Assembly (NCBI RefSeq): GCF_014646355.1
Contig: NZ_BMNH01000012.1
Span: forward strand, 1-64,000
DNA from: Nonomuraea cavernae
GTDB lineage: Bacteria > Actinomycetota > Actinomycetes > Streptosporangiales > Streptosporangiaceae
Direction: 5' to 3'
DNA: 64,000 nucleotides
A model generated the notes under the pieces. It was not told the origin of the DNA and did not search any database. It saw only the letters and a list, made by a program, of their open reading frames with translations. Position numbers and translations under genes: made by a program. Shown piece after piece: positions 1 through 8,507 of the stretch (its first letter is position 1; every line of letters starts with the position of its first letter).

Positions 1-22
1 TGCATCATGCACTGGCTTTTAA

Positions 23-42
23 CACACTGTTGAGTTCTCAAG
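23..42 (-). promoter_or_regulatory. rRNA operon leader element (antitermination-type)
   Basis: Read leftward, this gives the TTGAGAACTCAACAGTGTG signature that precedes 16S rRNA genes in many actinobacteria. The operon itself lies outside the window, to the left. In this family the element belongs to the leader and is thought to act in antitermination or processing. Assignment rests on motif recognition and on the strong promoter just upstream. Confidence 0.7.
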
Positions 43-114
43 AAACGGACGCGTACACCCTCACAAACCCGAAACCATTCAGGCCCGCTCAGAGGCGTTC
101 ACTTCGTGTTTCCA

Positions 115-142
115 ACTTTAACAGGAGCTTCATCTGTGTCAA
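115..142 (-). promoter_or_regulatory. Candidate rRNA operon promoter
   Basis: On the minus strand a perfect -35 TTGACA (137-142) and a -10 TAAAGT (115-120) are separated by 16 bases, about 75 bases upstream of the rRNA leader element. Actinobacterial rRNA operons often have several tandem promoters. A weaker second candidate with TAAGTT as -10 lies near 215-240. Initiation points are inferred, not seen. Confidence 0.6.
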
Positions 143-240
143 ATCCGGAGATTTGCAGGAGACAAATCGAACCTGTCTAGAATTTGACACCCCGTCTCCG
201 GGGCAACCCTCTCAACTTACCGTGCCATCTTGAGCCTGTC

Positions 241-758
241 GAATCAACCGATTTATCGGTGACCTGGACGTGCCCGCGACGGATCGGCCTGGACACGCGT
301 TGGAGCGTCTCGACCGAGTGGTTCGTTTCTCAAGGGGCTTGCCCTGGGGCCCGTCCGCCAGTGGCGTCCGGCTCACTCCCGGGGCGAACTGAAAGAGTAG
401 GTCGCGATCCGCCAGTCGTCAAATCGCGGCGGACGTCCAGCGCGCGCCGACCCGCGTACGTACGACTCCACCTGCGCAGATGGCCTGACGAGGCCCCGGC
501 CTCGATCACTCGGCCATGACCACCGCATCCCGACGGGCCGCCCCGCGCCCCTGTCACGCGGCCGTCACTCCCCTGGATTGTCTCGGCTGCTTCGAGTGAT
601 GCCCCCAAGCATCACGGGCCACCATGGGGCCTGCCGTTTTCCGTAGAACGCACCGAATCTTCGGGCAACGCACCGACGCGTGCGGGAAACCCCTCACATC
701 TGCGTCCGAAGCGGCCTCGTACTGCCGCAGCCGCCGGGCCAGCCGCTACGGCCAAGAG
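241..758. other. Intergenic stretch with no convincing gene
   Basis: This GC-rich stretch separates the rRNA promoter region from the HAD-like gene. The short open frames here show no recognisable domain and no good ribosome binding site. I see no tRNA-like structure and no strong inverted repeat. It may hold further upstream elements of the rRNA promoter. Confidence 0.4.
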
Positions 759-1184
759 TCAGTCTCGTAGCGCGGGGGCACGGACCTGGGCGGGTGAGGT
801 GAACAGCTCCGCCGCCATTCCCGCCTCCCGCGCCGCCAGGACATTGGCCTCGTTGTCGTCGACGAACAGCAGACCGAGCGTGCGTCCCTGGTCGGCCAGC
901 TCGCACACCAGCGACACCATCTCGTCGTCGACCCGGCACCAACTGTCGAGATCGGCCTGCATCAGCGCCGGCACGTCCGGGAACGAGATGCCCAGGCGTT
1001 CCGCCACGGTGGCCCAGCAGGCGACGCCGTCCTGGCCCGCGTCGTAGGCCGGGCGGCAGAGCCAGTACGCCTGCCAGAAGCTGTCCCCCGGCACCCCGGC
1101 GAGGTCGACGAGACGGTGTTTCGCATCGTCCGTCTGGGTCCGGGCGATGACTCCGTACAGGTCGAACATGATCACTTCAGTCAT
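759..1184 (-). pseudogene. HAD-like hydrolase with internal deletion
   Basis: This 141-residue frame starts like a haloacid dehalogenase family hydrolase: residues 6-12 read MFDLYGV, with the nucleophile Asp8. The C-terminal part has the acidic motif FVDD (107-110) followed by NEANVLAAREAGM, which in this family binds Mg2+. Between them residues 100-107 run directly from GRTLGLL into FVDD. The usual motif II (Ser/Thr-Asn) and motif III (Lys) region of roughly 60 residues is absent. The frame is otherwise open, so the loss looks like a clean in-frame deletion near position 866. Family members are usually about 200 residues. It could make a stable but inactive protein; I call it a likely pseudogene. 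The start was chosen at the ATG before EVIMFD. It is divergent from the glycosyltransferase gene, 31 bases away. Confidence 0.6.
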
Positions 1185-1215
1185 GTCCCGCAGCTTATGC
1201 GCGTATTCTGCCCCG

Positions 1216-2634
1216 ATGATCACTACCGTCGCGACAGCTTCGCCTGCACCATTGGCCGCATCGAGGCGTAGGCGGAGCCACTGGTGGACGGGACCGCTGG
1301 CGGCGGCTGTGGCGCTCAGCGGGTCGGGCTCGGCCTCGTTGAACGGCGATGAGCTGGCGACGCTCAGCGCCGCCTCCCGGTCGCTGTCCGGGCTCTGGGA
1401 GTTGGCCCGCCACATCGACGGACATTTCTTGCCTTATTACCTGTTCATGCACCTCTGGATGAAGGTGGGCACAGACGAGCTGTGGCTCCGGTTGCCGTCG
1501 GCGCTGGCGATCGGGCTGGCCGCGTGGCTGCTGTGCGATCTCGGCCGGCGGCTGCACAGCACCCGGGCGGGGATCACCGCGGCACTGGTGCTCGCGCTGC
1601 TGCCGTCGGTGTCGTACTACGGGGCCTATGCCCGTTCGTACGCCTTCGCGGCGGCGGCGGTCGTCCTGTCGTTCTGGGCCCTGCACCGGGCGGCGCGAGG
1701 CCGCGGCTGGGTGCTGTACGGAGTGTCGGTGGCGCTGGTGTGCTGCACACATCTGTTCGCGGTGCTGGTGCTGCCCGCGCAGCTGCTGGCCGCCGTGACC
1801 GGGCGGATGCCCTTGGCGCGGATGATTCCGGCGATGGCCCTCGGCGGCATTCCGGCGGTCGTCCTGGGGCTGGTCGGGTACGGCGAGCGGCATGCGGTCA
1901 GCTGGATCTCGCAGCGCGGGCCGGAGGTGCTGCTGAAGTTCCCCAAGATGCTGGCCGGAGCCGCCGAGGTGGGGGTGCCGCTGTTCGTGATGGCACTGGT
2001 GGCCGCGGTGCTCCTGCGTGACCGGGCGTGGGCGGGCGGGCTGCTGGGGTGGCTGGTGCTGCCGCCGCTGCTGTTGCTCGCCGTGTCCCACCTCGTCACG
2101 CCGGTCTACGTCGATCGCTACCTGTTCGTCGCCGCGCCCGCCCTGGCGCTGCTGGCGGGCATCGCCGCCGCGAGCGTCCCGCGGATGGCAGTCGTTCCCT
2201 GCTGCGTGCTGGTGGTCGGCGCCGGAGCCGCGGGGATCGCGCAGCAGGTGGAGGTACGCGACTTCAACGGGCGGTTCGAGGACTTTCCCGGCGCGGTTCG
2301 GAGGGTGGACACGCGGCCCGGGGACGCGATCGTGTTCGGGCAGAGCTCGGTCCGGGCGGGTTTCGACTACTACGCGAGCCCCGGCATGCCGGACGACGTG
2401 CTCCTCCTGAGCCGCGAGCCCGACCCCCGGGGCTTCGCCTATCCCGAGCGGCGGGACGTGGGCGAGGCGCTCGCCGACCGCGGCCGGGTCTGGGTCGTAT
2501 GGCGCGGCACCAAGCAGGCGGGCCTGAAGCTGCCGAAGGTGAAGGCCGTCCAGGAGGCCGGCTTCGCGGTGGCCACGTCCTGGCACTCGGCGGAGTTGCC
2601 CGGCCTCACCGTGACGCTGTTCGCCAGGCGCTGA
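1216..2634 (+). CDS. GT39-type membrane glycosyltransferase
   Basis: A 472-residue polytopic membrane protein with about ten hydrophobic segments and a soluble C-terminal domain from about residue 350. It resembles the ArnT/PMT (GT-C fold, family 39) mannosyltransferases, which move a sugar from a polyprenyl-phosphate donor to an acceptor at the outer membrane face. The Asp45-Glu46 pair in the first extracytoplasmic loop is where these enzymes carry their acidic catalytic motif. RLPSALAIGLAAWLL after loop 1 is also typical. The ATG at 1216 was chosen because upstream in-frame ATGs would run into the divergent HAD-like gene. Acceptor and sugar cannot be told. No partner gene is adjacent, and it converges with tyrS on a shared hairpin terminator. 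Confidence 0.75.
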   Translation: MITTVATASPAPLAASRRRRSHWWTGPLAAAVALSGSGSASLNGDELATLSAASRSLSGLWELARHIDGHFLPYYLFMHLWMKVGTDELWLRLPSALAIGLAAWLLCDLGRRLHSTRAGITAALVLALLPSVSYYGAYARSYAFAAAAVVLSFWALHRAARGRGWVLYGVSVALVCCTHLFAVLVLPAQLLAAVTGRMPLARMIPAMALGGIPAVVLGLVGYGERHAVSWISQRGPEVLLKFPKMLAGAAEVGVPLFVMALVAAVLLRDRAWAGGLLGWLVLPPLLLLAVSHLVTPVYVDRYLFVAAPALALLAGIAAASVPRMAVVPCCVLVVGAGAAGIAQQVEVRDFNGRFEDFPGAVRRVDTRPGDAIVFGQSSVRAGFDYYASPGMPDDVLLLSREPDPRGFAYPERRDVGEALADRGRVWVVWRGTKQAGLKLPKVKAVQEAGFAVATSWHSAELPGLTVTLFARR

Positions 2635-2751
2635 CACGGGCCCAGCACCGACGCGCGAACCGGCGGCGACGCGAGCCCACCCGGCTGCGACACGACGGCC
2701 GGACGCGAGCCCACCCTGGCGCGACGCGAAAGCCGGAGGTGAGCCGGTGCT

Positions 2752-2785
2752 GAGCGGGCCTCTCCATCCTGGAAGAGGCCCGCTC
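2752..2785. terminator. Bidirectional hairpin terminator
   Basis: A perfect 12-base stem (GAGCGGGCCTCT at 2752-2763, AGAGGCCCGCTC at 2774-2785) with a 10-base loop lies between the convergent glycosyltransferase and tyrS genes. There is no U-tract, which is common for actinobacterial terminators. Confidence 0.75.
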
Positions 2786-2790
2786 GCCCG

Positions 2791-4056
2791 TCAGCCGACC
2801 TCGACGCCGCCGATCGCCTTCTTGCCGCGCCGCAGAACCATGAACCGCCCGTGCAGCAGGTCGTCGGCCACCGGTGCGTACGACTCGTCGGTGATCTTCA
2901 CATTGTTGAGGTAGGCGCCGCCCTCCTTGACCGCCCGCCGGGCCGCCGACTTGGACTCCACCAGGCCGCTCTCGGCCATCAGATCCACGAACGGCGTGCC
3001 GAGCGCGGGCACGGCAGCCTTCGGGACCTCGGCCAGCGCCGCCTCCAGCGTCGAGGCGGGCAGCTCCTCCAGCGAGCCCTGTCCGAACAACGCCTTGGAC
3101 GCGGCGACCACCGCCGCCAGCTCGCCGGCGCCGTGCACGAGCGTGGTCAGGTCCTCGGCCAGGGTGCGCTGCGCCACGCGGGCGAACGGCCGGTCGGCGA
3201 CCGCCTTCTCCAGCTCCTCGATCTCCTCGCGACCGCGGAAGGTGAACACCTTGAGCAGCCGGATCACGTCGCGGTCGTCGGAGTTGAGGAAGTACTGGTA
3301 GAACGCGTAGGGCGAGGTCAGGGCCGGGTCGAGCCAGACCGCGCCGCCCGCCGTCTTGCCGAACTTGGTGCCGTCTGCCTTGGTGATCAGTTTGCCGGTG
3401 AGGGCGTGCACGTGGGCGCCCTCGACCCGGCGGATCAGGTCGACCCCGGCGGTGATGTTGCCCCACTGGTCGCTGCCGCCGACCTGGAGCGTGCAGCCGG
3501 TGCGCCGGTAGAGCTCGAGGTAGTCGTTGGCCTGCAGGATCTGGTAGCTGAACTCGGTGTAGCTCAGCCCGTCACCGCCGAGGCGGGCGGACACCGACTC
3601 GCGGGCGAGCATCCGGTTGACCGGGAAGTGCTTGCCGATGTCGCGCAGGAAGTCGATGGCCGACATCTCCGCCGTCCAGTCGAGGTTGCTGACCAGCGTC
3701 GCGGCGGTGGGCCCCGGGTCGAAGGAGAGGAACCTCTCCACCTGGACCCGGATCTTCGCCACCCATTCGGCCACGACGTCGGAGGTGTTGAGCACCCGTT
3801 CGGTGCTGCGCCCGCTGGGGTCTCCGATCAGGCCGGTCGCGCCGCCGACCAGGCCGATCGGCCGATGGCCGGCCCGCTGGAACCGGGTGAGGATCAGCAG
3901 CGTGGCGAGGTTGCCCATGTGCAGCGACGGGGCGGTCGGGTCGAAGCCGGCATAGACCGTGATCGGACCCTCCGACAGCGCCCTGCGCAGGGCGTCGGCG
4001 TCGGTGGTCTGCGCGAGGACGTCGCGCCATTCGAGCTCATCCAGAATGTCGGTCAC
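2791..4056 (-). CDS. tyrS: Tyrosine--tRNA ligase
   Basis: Charges tRNA-Tyr with tyrosine in the cytoplasm. The 421-residue protein has the bacterial TyrRS layout. The Rossmann catalytic domain carries the class I HIGH motif as HMGN (46-49) and the KMSKS loop as KFGKT (231-235). An anticodon-binding helical domain follows, and a C-terminal S4 RNA-binding domain runs over roughly the last 65 residues, with AARRAVKEGGAYLNN and MVLRRGKK. GGSDQWGN (193-200) is the tyrosine/ATP pocket signature of the TyrRS family. Length is normal. The gene stands alone, ends at the shared hairpin with the upstream convergent glycosyltransferase gene, and is divergent from the PH-domain gene. I see no T-box-like leader in the 83-base upstream gap. 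Confidence 0.97.
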   Translation of the reverse strand: MTDILDELEWRDVLAQTTDADALRRALSEGPITVYAGFDPTAPSLHMGNLATLLILTRFQRAGHRPIGLVGGATGLIGDPSGRSTERVLNTSDVVAEWVAKIRVQVERFLSFDPGPTAATLVSNLDWTAEMSAIDFLRDIGKHFPVNRMLARESVSARLGGDGLSYTEFSYQILQANDYLELYRRTGCTLQVGGSDQWGNITAGVDLIRRVEGAHVHALTGKLITKADGTKFGKTAGGAVWLDPALTSPYAFYQYFLNSDDRDVIRLLKVFTFRGREEIEELEKAVADRPFARVAQRTLAEDLTTLVHGAGELAAVVAASKALFGQGSLEELPASTLEAALAEVPKAAVPALGTPFVDLMAESGLVESKSAARRAVKEGGAYLNNVKITDESYAPVADDLLHGRFMVLRRGKKAIGGVEVG

Positions 4057-4139
4057 GGTGCTGGCTTTCCGATAGACGTCAGTGGTTACAGCCTGCCTGA
4101 TCGCGACTGATGACCGCTACTTGGATACTCTCGTGGTCC

Positions 4140-4544
4140 ATGTGGAGGGTCCGTCGCGAGCTGGCCGTTTTCAAGATCTTAGGGGCTGTGGCCTGTGCCG
4201 GTCTCGCCGTGTTCTGGTACGTCGGCGACGACCCGCGCGGGGTGATCCTCGCCGTGCCCGCGGCCGTCCTGCTGGGCGGCATGGGGCTGCGCGATCTCCT
4301 CGTTCCGGTACGCCTGGCGGCCGACGAGAGCGGCATCACCGTGGTGCACGGCTTCGCCGGCAGGCGGCACGTGCCGTGGGAGCAGATCGAGGAGATCACG
4401 GTGGACGTACGCAGGAGGTACGGCGTGCGCAACGAGATGCTGGAGATCGACACCGGTGACGGCCTGCACATCTTCAGCGCTCACGACCTGGGCGGCGCCT
4501 CCCCCACCGAGGTGGCAGCCGCGTTGCGCCGGCGCGGCACGTGA
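4140..4544 (+). CDS. PH-domain-containing small membrane protein
   Basis: The 134-residue product has two N-terminal hydrophobic segments (about 10-50). A soluble part follows with the pattern of actinobacterial bacterial-PH proteins (bPH_6-like): ADESGITVVHGFAGRRHVPWEQIEEI and a final IFSAHDLGG. Such proteins are membrane-anchored with unknown function. No ribosome binding site is visible. A GATACT -10-like element at 4124-4129 would place transcription start next to the ATG at 4140, so a leaderless mRNA is plausible; this decided my start. A longer form from ATG 4110 is possible. The 3' end overlaps the convergent DNA glycosylase gene by 64 bases. Confidence 0.65.
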   Translation: MWRVRRELAVFKILGAVACAGLAVFWYVGDDPRGVILAVPAAVLLGGMGLRDLLVPVRLAADESGITVVHGFAGRRHVPWEQIEEITVDVRRRYGVRNEMLEIDTGDGLHIFSAHDLGGASPTEVAAALRRRGT

Positions 4545-5182
4545 GCGCGGTACGGCGACACGGTGGGGTCGCCGTCGATCCAGAATCTCCAGGGCGTGTC
4601 CTTGGCCGTCGAGATCCCGGTCCGCGGGCCCGACCTGATCGCTTCGGGGCCGGGCGGGCTGCCGTCGAGCACGACCGCCCCGCCGGCCAGGCGTCCGGCA
4701 CTCCCGGCCGGGCCGCCGCCCACGGCGTCGATCCCGTTGTGCTCGCGCCGCAGGCCGAGCGCCACCGCCAGCCTGGCCGGGCCCCGGGCGAGATCGCGTT
4801 CGGCCACGGGCCTGGCACCGCCGGACCGGCGGGCACGGGCGACGTCGGCGCCGGCCACGACCTGACCGGCTCGTAAGAGGACGGCCGACCCGTGCCCCTC
4901 CGGCAGGCACACGAGGTTGGCGCAGAAGTGCATGCCGTAGGTGAAGTACACGTACAGGTGGCCCGGCGGCCCGAACATGACCGCGTTCCTCGGAGTCCTG
5001 CCCCGGTAGGTGTGGGCCGCGGGATCCTCGCCGGGGCCGCCGTACGCCTCGACCTCGGTGAGGCGCACCGCGACCGGGCCGTGCACGAGCACGCGCCCGA
5101 GCAGGTCGGGCGCCACCTCGGGCGACGGCCGGTCGAAGAAGCCGCGCGGCAGCGGCGCGGAGCTCAGGAGCCCGCCGCCCAT
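4481..5182 (-). CDS. 3-methyladenine DNA glycosylase (AAG/MPG family)
   Basis: Removes alkylated purines from DNA, opening base excision repair. The 233-residue protein has the AAG family features. FFDRPSPEVAPDLLGRVLVH is at the N-terminus. LTEVEAYGG contains the family's catalytic Glu, and DPAAHTYRGRTPRNAVMFGPPGHLYVYFTYGMHFCANLV holds the DNA-intercalating and active-site region. GPARLAVALG and DGDP follow near the end. The start overlaps the end of argH by 19 bases, so it is probably translated from the arg transcript. That linkage to arginine genes has no obvious functional reason and likely reflects readthrough use of an upstream operon. The 3' end overlaps the convergent PH-domain gene. 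Confidence 0.9.
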   Translation of the reverse strand: MGGGLLSSAPLPRGFFDRPSPEVAPDLLGRVLVHGPVAVRLTEVEAYGGPGEDPAAHTYRGRTPRNAVMFGPPGHLYVYFTYGMHFCANLVCLPEGHGSAVLLRAGQVVAGADVARARRSGGARPVAERDLARGPARLAVALGLRREHNGIDAVGGGPAGSAGRLAGGAVVLDGSPPGPEAIRSGPRTGISTAKDTPWRFWIDGDPTVSPYRAHVPRRRNAAATSVGEAPPRS

Positions 5183-6594
5183 GCCGCCTGGGCGTCGACC
5201 GCCTCACGCAGTGCCACGAGCTGGTCGCGGACGCGGTCGGGGGCGGTGCCGCCGTGGGCCTTGCGGGCGGCCAGCGCGCCCGGCACGTTGAGCACGTCGC
5301 GGACGTCGGGCGTCAGGTGCGGTGACACCTTGACCAGCTCGTCGTCGCTCAGGTCGCCCAGGTCCTTGTCGTTGACCTGGCACCACACCACCAGGTGACC
5401 GACCGCCTCGTGCGCGTCGCGGAAGGGCACCCCCCGGCGTACGAGCAGCTCGGCCAGGTCGGTGGCGAGCGCGAACCCGTCGGGGGCCGACGCCTGCAGC
5501 CGCGCGGTGTTGACCCGCATGGTCGCGACCAGGCCGGCCATCGCGGGCAGGACGAGCAGCAGCGTGTCGACGGTGTCGAACACCGGCTCCTTGTCCTCCT
5601 GCAGGTCGCGGTTGTAGGTGAGCGGCAGGCCCTTCAGCGTGGTGAGCATCGCCATGAGGTTGCCGATGAGCCGCCCGGACTTGCCGCGGGCCAGCTCGGC
5701 CACGTCGGGGTTCTTCTTCTGCGGCATGATCGACGAGCCGGTGGAGTAGGCGTCGTCCATCTCGATCCAGCGGAACTCCTGCGAGGCCCAGAGCACGATC
5801 TCCTCGCCGAGCCTCGACAGGTGCACGCCGATCAGGGCCGCGTCGAACAGGAACTCCGCCGCGAAGTCGCGGTCGGCCACGGCGTCCATCGAGTTGGGCG
5901 CGGCGCTGTCGAAGCCCAGCTCGGCGGCCACCGCCTGCGGGTCGAGCGGCAGCGACGAGCCGGCCAGCGCGCCGGCGCCGAGCGGCGAGACCGCCGCGCG
6001 CTTGTCCCAGTCGGTGAGCCGGTCGATGTCGCGGGCGAAGGCGTGCACGTGCGCGAGCAACTGGTGGCCGAAGGACACCGGCTGCGCGTGCTGCAGATGC
6101 GTCATGCCGGGCGCCGCCGTGTCAGCGTGCTGCTCGGCCTGGGCCATCAGCGCCGTCTCCAGCTCGACCAGCCGCGAGACGATCGTGCGGGCGTGGTCGC
6201 GCAGGTAGAGGCGGAGATCGGTGGCGATCTGGTCGTTGCGGCTCCGTCCGGCGCGCAGCTTGCCGCCGAGCGAGCCGAGCCGCTCCAGCAGGCCGCGTTC
6301 CAGCGCGGTGTGCACGTCCTCGTCGGCGACGGTCGGCCGGAACTCGCCCGCCTTGCAGGCGCGCTCCAGGTCGTCGAGCGCGCCGATCATGCGTCCGAGC
6401 TCGTCCTCGCTGAGCAGCCCCGCCTTGCGCAGCACGCGGGCGTGCGCGCGTGACGCCGCCAGGTCGTACGGCACCAGCCGCCAGTCGAAGTGCACGCTCA
6501 CCGACAGCCGCGTCAGCGCGTCGGCCGGGCCTCCCTCGAACCGCCCGCCCCACAGCCTCATCGGCTTGCCATCACTCACCAGTGTCTCCTTCAC
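5164..6594 (-). CDS. argH: Argininosuccinate lyase
   Basis: Last step of arginine synthesis: cleaves argininosuccinate to arginine and fumarate. The 476-residue protein belongs to the fumarase/aspartase superfamily. It shows the signature GSSIMPQKKNP (286-296), whose Ser belongs to the catalytic loop. SRNDQIATDLRL (118-129) and MTHLQHAQPVSFGHQLLAH (from 164) contain the conserved His and substrate-binding residues. Tetramer formation is expected from the family. The ATG start at 6594 gives an 11-residue lead before the usual MRLWGGRF, so the true start might be the internal ATG at 6561. It sits 91 bases downstream of argG and overlaps the DNA glycosylase gene. Regulation is expected through the whole arg operon. 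Confidence 0.95.
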   Translation of the reverse strand: MKETLVSDGKPMRLWGGRFEGGPADALTRLSVSVHFDWRLVPYDLAASRAHARVLRKAGLLSEDELGRMIGALDDLERACKAGEFRPTVADEDVHTALERGLLERLGSLGGKLRAGRSRNDQIATDLRLYLRDHARTIVSRLVELETALMAQAEQHADTAAPGMTHLQHAQPVSFGHQLLAHVHAFARDIDRLTDWDKRAAVSPLGAGALAGSSLPLDPQAVAAELGFDSAAPNSMDAVADRDFAAEFLFDAALIGVHLSRLGEEIVLWASQEFRWIEMDDAYSTGSSIMPQKKNPDVAELARGKSGRLIGNLMAMLTTLKGLPLTYNRDLQEDKEPVFDTVDTLLLVLPAMAGLVATMRVNTARLQASAPDGFALATDLAELLVRRGVPFRDAHEAVGHLVVWCQVNDKDLGDLSDDELVKVSPHLTPDVRDVLNVPGALAARKAHGGTAPDRVRDQLVALREAVDAQAAWAAGS

Positions 6595-6685
6595 GTCGGC
6601 TTTTCATGGTCGCGGCCACTCCGGTGCTCGTCGGCGTCGTGCGTCGCTCGCTTCTCCGAGTCCCCGGGCGCGACCTTAGTGCACA

Positions 6686-7885
6686 TCACCCGCGCTTCGC
6701 GTCGCGGGCCGCGGCGATCTTGGCCGGCAGGCTGAACAGCTGGACGAAGCCTTTGGCCAGGGATTGGTCGAATGTGTCGCCGGTGTCGTAGGTGGCCAGG
6801 GAGAAGTCGTACAGCGACTCCTCGGAGCGGCGCCCGGTGACCGTGGCCTTCCCTCCGTGCAGCGTCATGCGGATGTCGCCGGAGACGTACCTCTGGGCGT
6901 CGGCGATGAGCGCGTCGAGGGCGTTCTTGAGCGGGGAGAACCACAGGCCGTCGTAGACGAGCTCGCTCCAGCGCTGGTCGACGCCGCGCTTGAAGCGGGC
7001 CAGGTCGCGCTCGACGGTGACGTTCTCCAGCTCCATGTGCGCGGTGATCAGCGCGATCGCGCCGGGTGCCTCGTACACCTCGCGTGACTTGATGCCGACC
7101 AGGCGGTCCTCGACCAGGTCGATCCGCCCGACGCCCTGCGCGCCGGCGCGCCGGTTGAGCTCCTCGATGACCTGGTACGGCGTGAGCGCCCGGCCGTCGA
7201 GCTTGACCGGGACGCCCCGCTCGAAGGTGATGACGATCTCGTCGGGCTCGCGGGGCACGGACGGGTCGGCGGTGTAGGAGTAGACGTCCTCGGTGGGGCC
7301 GTTCCAGATGTCCTCGAGGAAGCCGGTCTCGACGGCCCGGCCCCACAGGTTCTGGTCGATCGAGAACGGGTTCTTCTTCGTCGTCTCGATCGGCAGGCCC
7401 TTCCGCTCGGCGAAGTCGATCGCCTTGTCGCGGGTCCAGGCGAAGTCGCGGGCCGGGGCGACGACCTTCAGGTCGGGCGCGAGCGCCGCCAGGCCGGCCT
7501 CGAACCGCACCTGGTCGTTGCCCTTGCCGGTGCAGCCATGGGACACGACCGTGCCGCCGAATCGCTTGGCCGCCGTCACCAGGTGCTTGGCGATGAGCGG
7601 TCGCGACAGCGACGACAGCAGCGGGTAGCGGTCCATGTAGAGGGCGTTGGCCTGCAGGGCCGGCACGCAGAAGTCGGCGGCGAACTCCTCCTTGGCGTCG
7701 ACGACGACGGACTCGGCGGCGCCGCAGTCCATCGCGCGCTTCTGGATCGCCTCCATGTCCTCGCCGCCCTGCCCCAGGTCGACGGCGACCGCGATCACCT
7801 CGGCGTTCATCTTCTCGGCGAGGAACGGGATGGCGACGGACGTGTCGAGCCCGCCGGAGAAGGCGAGAACCACTCTCTCGGTCAT
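6686..7885 (-). CDS. argG: Argininosuccinate synthase
   Basis: Condenses citrulline and aspartate using ATP to give argininosuccinate. The 399-residue protein has the N-type ATP pyrophosphatase PP-loop SGGLDTS at residues 10-16. Further on are the family motifs HGCTGKGNDQVRFE, KKNPFSIDQNLWGR and a C-terminal TGRRSEESLYDFSLATYDTGD. Length is typical of the type I enzyme. It lies 52 bases after argR and 91 bases before argH, the two widest gaps in the operon. A minor internal promoter or processing site between argR and argG is therefore possible, though I see no convincing one. Confidence 0.97.
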   Translation of the reverse strand: MTERVVLAFSGGLDTSVAIPFLAEKMNAEVIAVAVDLGQGGEDMEAIQKRAMDCGAAESVVVDAKEEFAADFCVPALQANALYMDRYPLLSSLSRPLIAKHLVTAAKRFGGTVVSHGCTGKGNDQVRFEAGLAALAPDLKVVAPARDFAWTRDKAIDFAERKGLPIETTKKNPFSIDQNLWGRAVETGFLEDIWNGPTEDVYSYTADPSVPREPDEIVITFERGVPVKLDGRALTPYQVIEELNRRAGAQGVGRIDLVEDRLVGIKSREVYEAPGAIALITAHMELENVTVERDLARFKRGVDQRWSELVYDGLWFSPLKNALDALIADAQRYVSGDIRMTLHGGKATVTGRRSEESLYDFSLATYDTGDTFDQSLAKGFVQLFSLPAKIAAARDAKRG

Positions 7886-7937
7886 GTCATCATCTCCATT
7901 GCTGAGTCCGTGGCGGCGGGCCGGCCGTCCGGCGTGT

Positions 7938-8507
7938 TCAGATTGTCGTTGCCTCGTCCGGCGGCGCCGGGTTTCGCTCTCTGCCGCCGAGCTCCTGCGC
8001 CGCGCGCCGGTCGGCCGCCTTCAGCAGGGCATCGGCGACCATGGGACCTCCCTGCGGATCGCGGCTGATGACGAGAATGGTGTCGTCGCCGGCGACCGTG
8101 CCGAGGATCGACTCCCAACCGGCGTGGTCGATGGCCGAGGCGAGGAACTGCGCGGCTCCGGGCGGGGTCCGGGCGATGACGAGGTTGGCCGAGGCGTCCG
8201 CCGAGACCAGCAGCTCCTCCGCGATGCGGTGCAGCCGGGCGGCCGGCGACTCGCCGCCGATGCCGACCCGGGCCAGCGGGATCCGGCCGCCGCCTTCGCC
8301 GGGCAGCGCGTAGACGAGCGAGCCGTCCTCGGCCCGCAGCTTGAGCGCGCCCAGCTCGTCCAGGTCACGCGACAGCGTGGCCTGGGTGACCTCCACGCCG
8401 CTCTCGGCGAGCAGTTTGGCCAGCTCCGGCTGGGAGCGCACGGGCTGCCGCTGCAGCAGGTCGGTGATCTTCGCCTGCCGCGCGACCTTGGTCATGGGGA
8501 TGGTCAT
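7938..8507 (-). CDS. argR: Arginine repressor ArgR
   Basis: Arginine-dependent regulator of arginine genes. The 189-residue protein has the winged helix at the N-terminus, including the recognition segment VTQATLSRDLDELGALKL. The C-terminal hexamerisation and arginine-binding domain has GTVAGDDTILVISRD. The last 15 or so residues form a charged tail beyond the usual end. Its ATG at 8507 overlaps the argF stop (ATGA), which fixes the start. Family members bind palindromic ARG boxes, and one candidate lies in front of argC, so the repressor probably controls the operon that encodes it. Confidence 0.96.
   Translation of the reverse strand: MTIPMTKVARQAKITDLLQRQPVRSQPELAKLLAESGVEVTQATLSRDLDELGALKLRAEDGSLVYALPGEGGGRIPLARVGIGGESPAARLHRIAEELLVSADASANLVIARTPPGAAQFLASAIDHAGWESILGTVAGDDTILVISRDPQGGPMVADALLKAADRRAAQELGGRERNPAPPDEATTI

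Noticed and set aside
1195..2637. A 480-codon minus-strand frame opposite the GT39 gene
   Set aside because: Arg/Gln/Pro-rich antisense shadow; the plus-strand frame has clear membrane segments and family resemblance.
2851..4110. Long plus-strand frame opposite tyrS
   Set aside because: tyrS is certain from its motifs; the opposite frame has no domain.
4057..4139. T-box riboswitch upstream of tyrS
   Set aside because: The gap is too short and shows no T-box sequence or specifier stem; T-boxes on tyrS are mainly a Firmicute trait.
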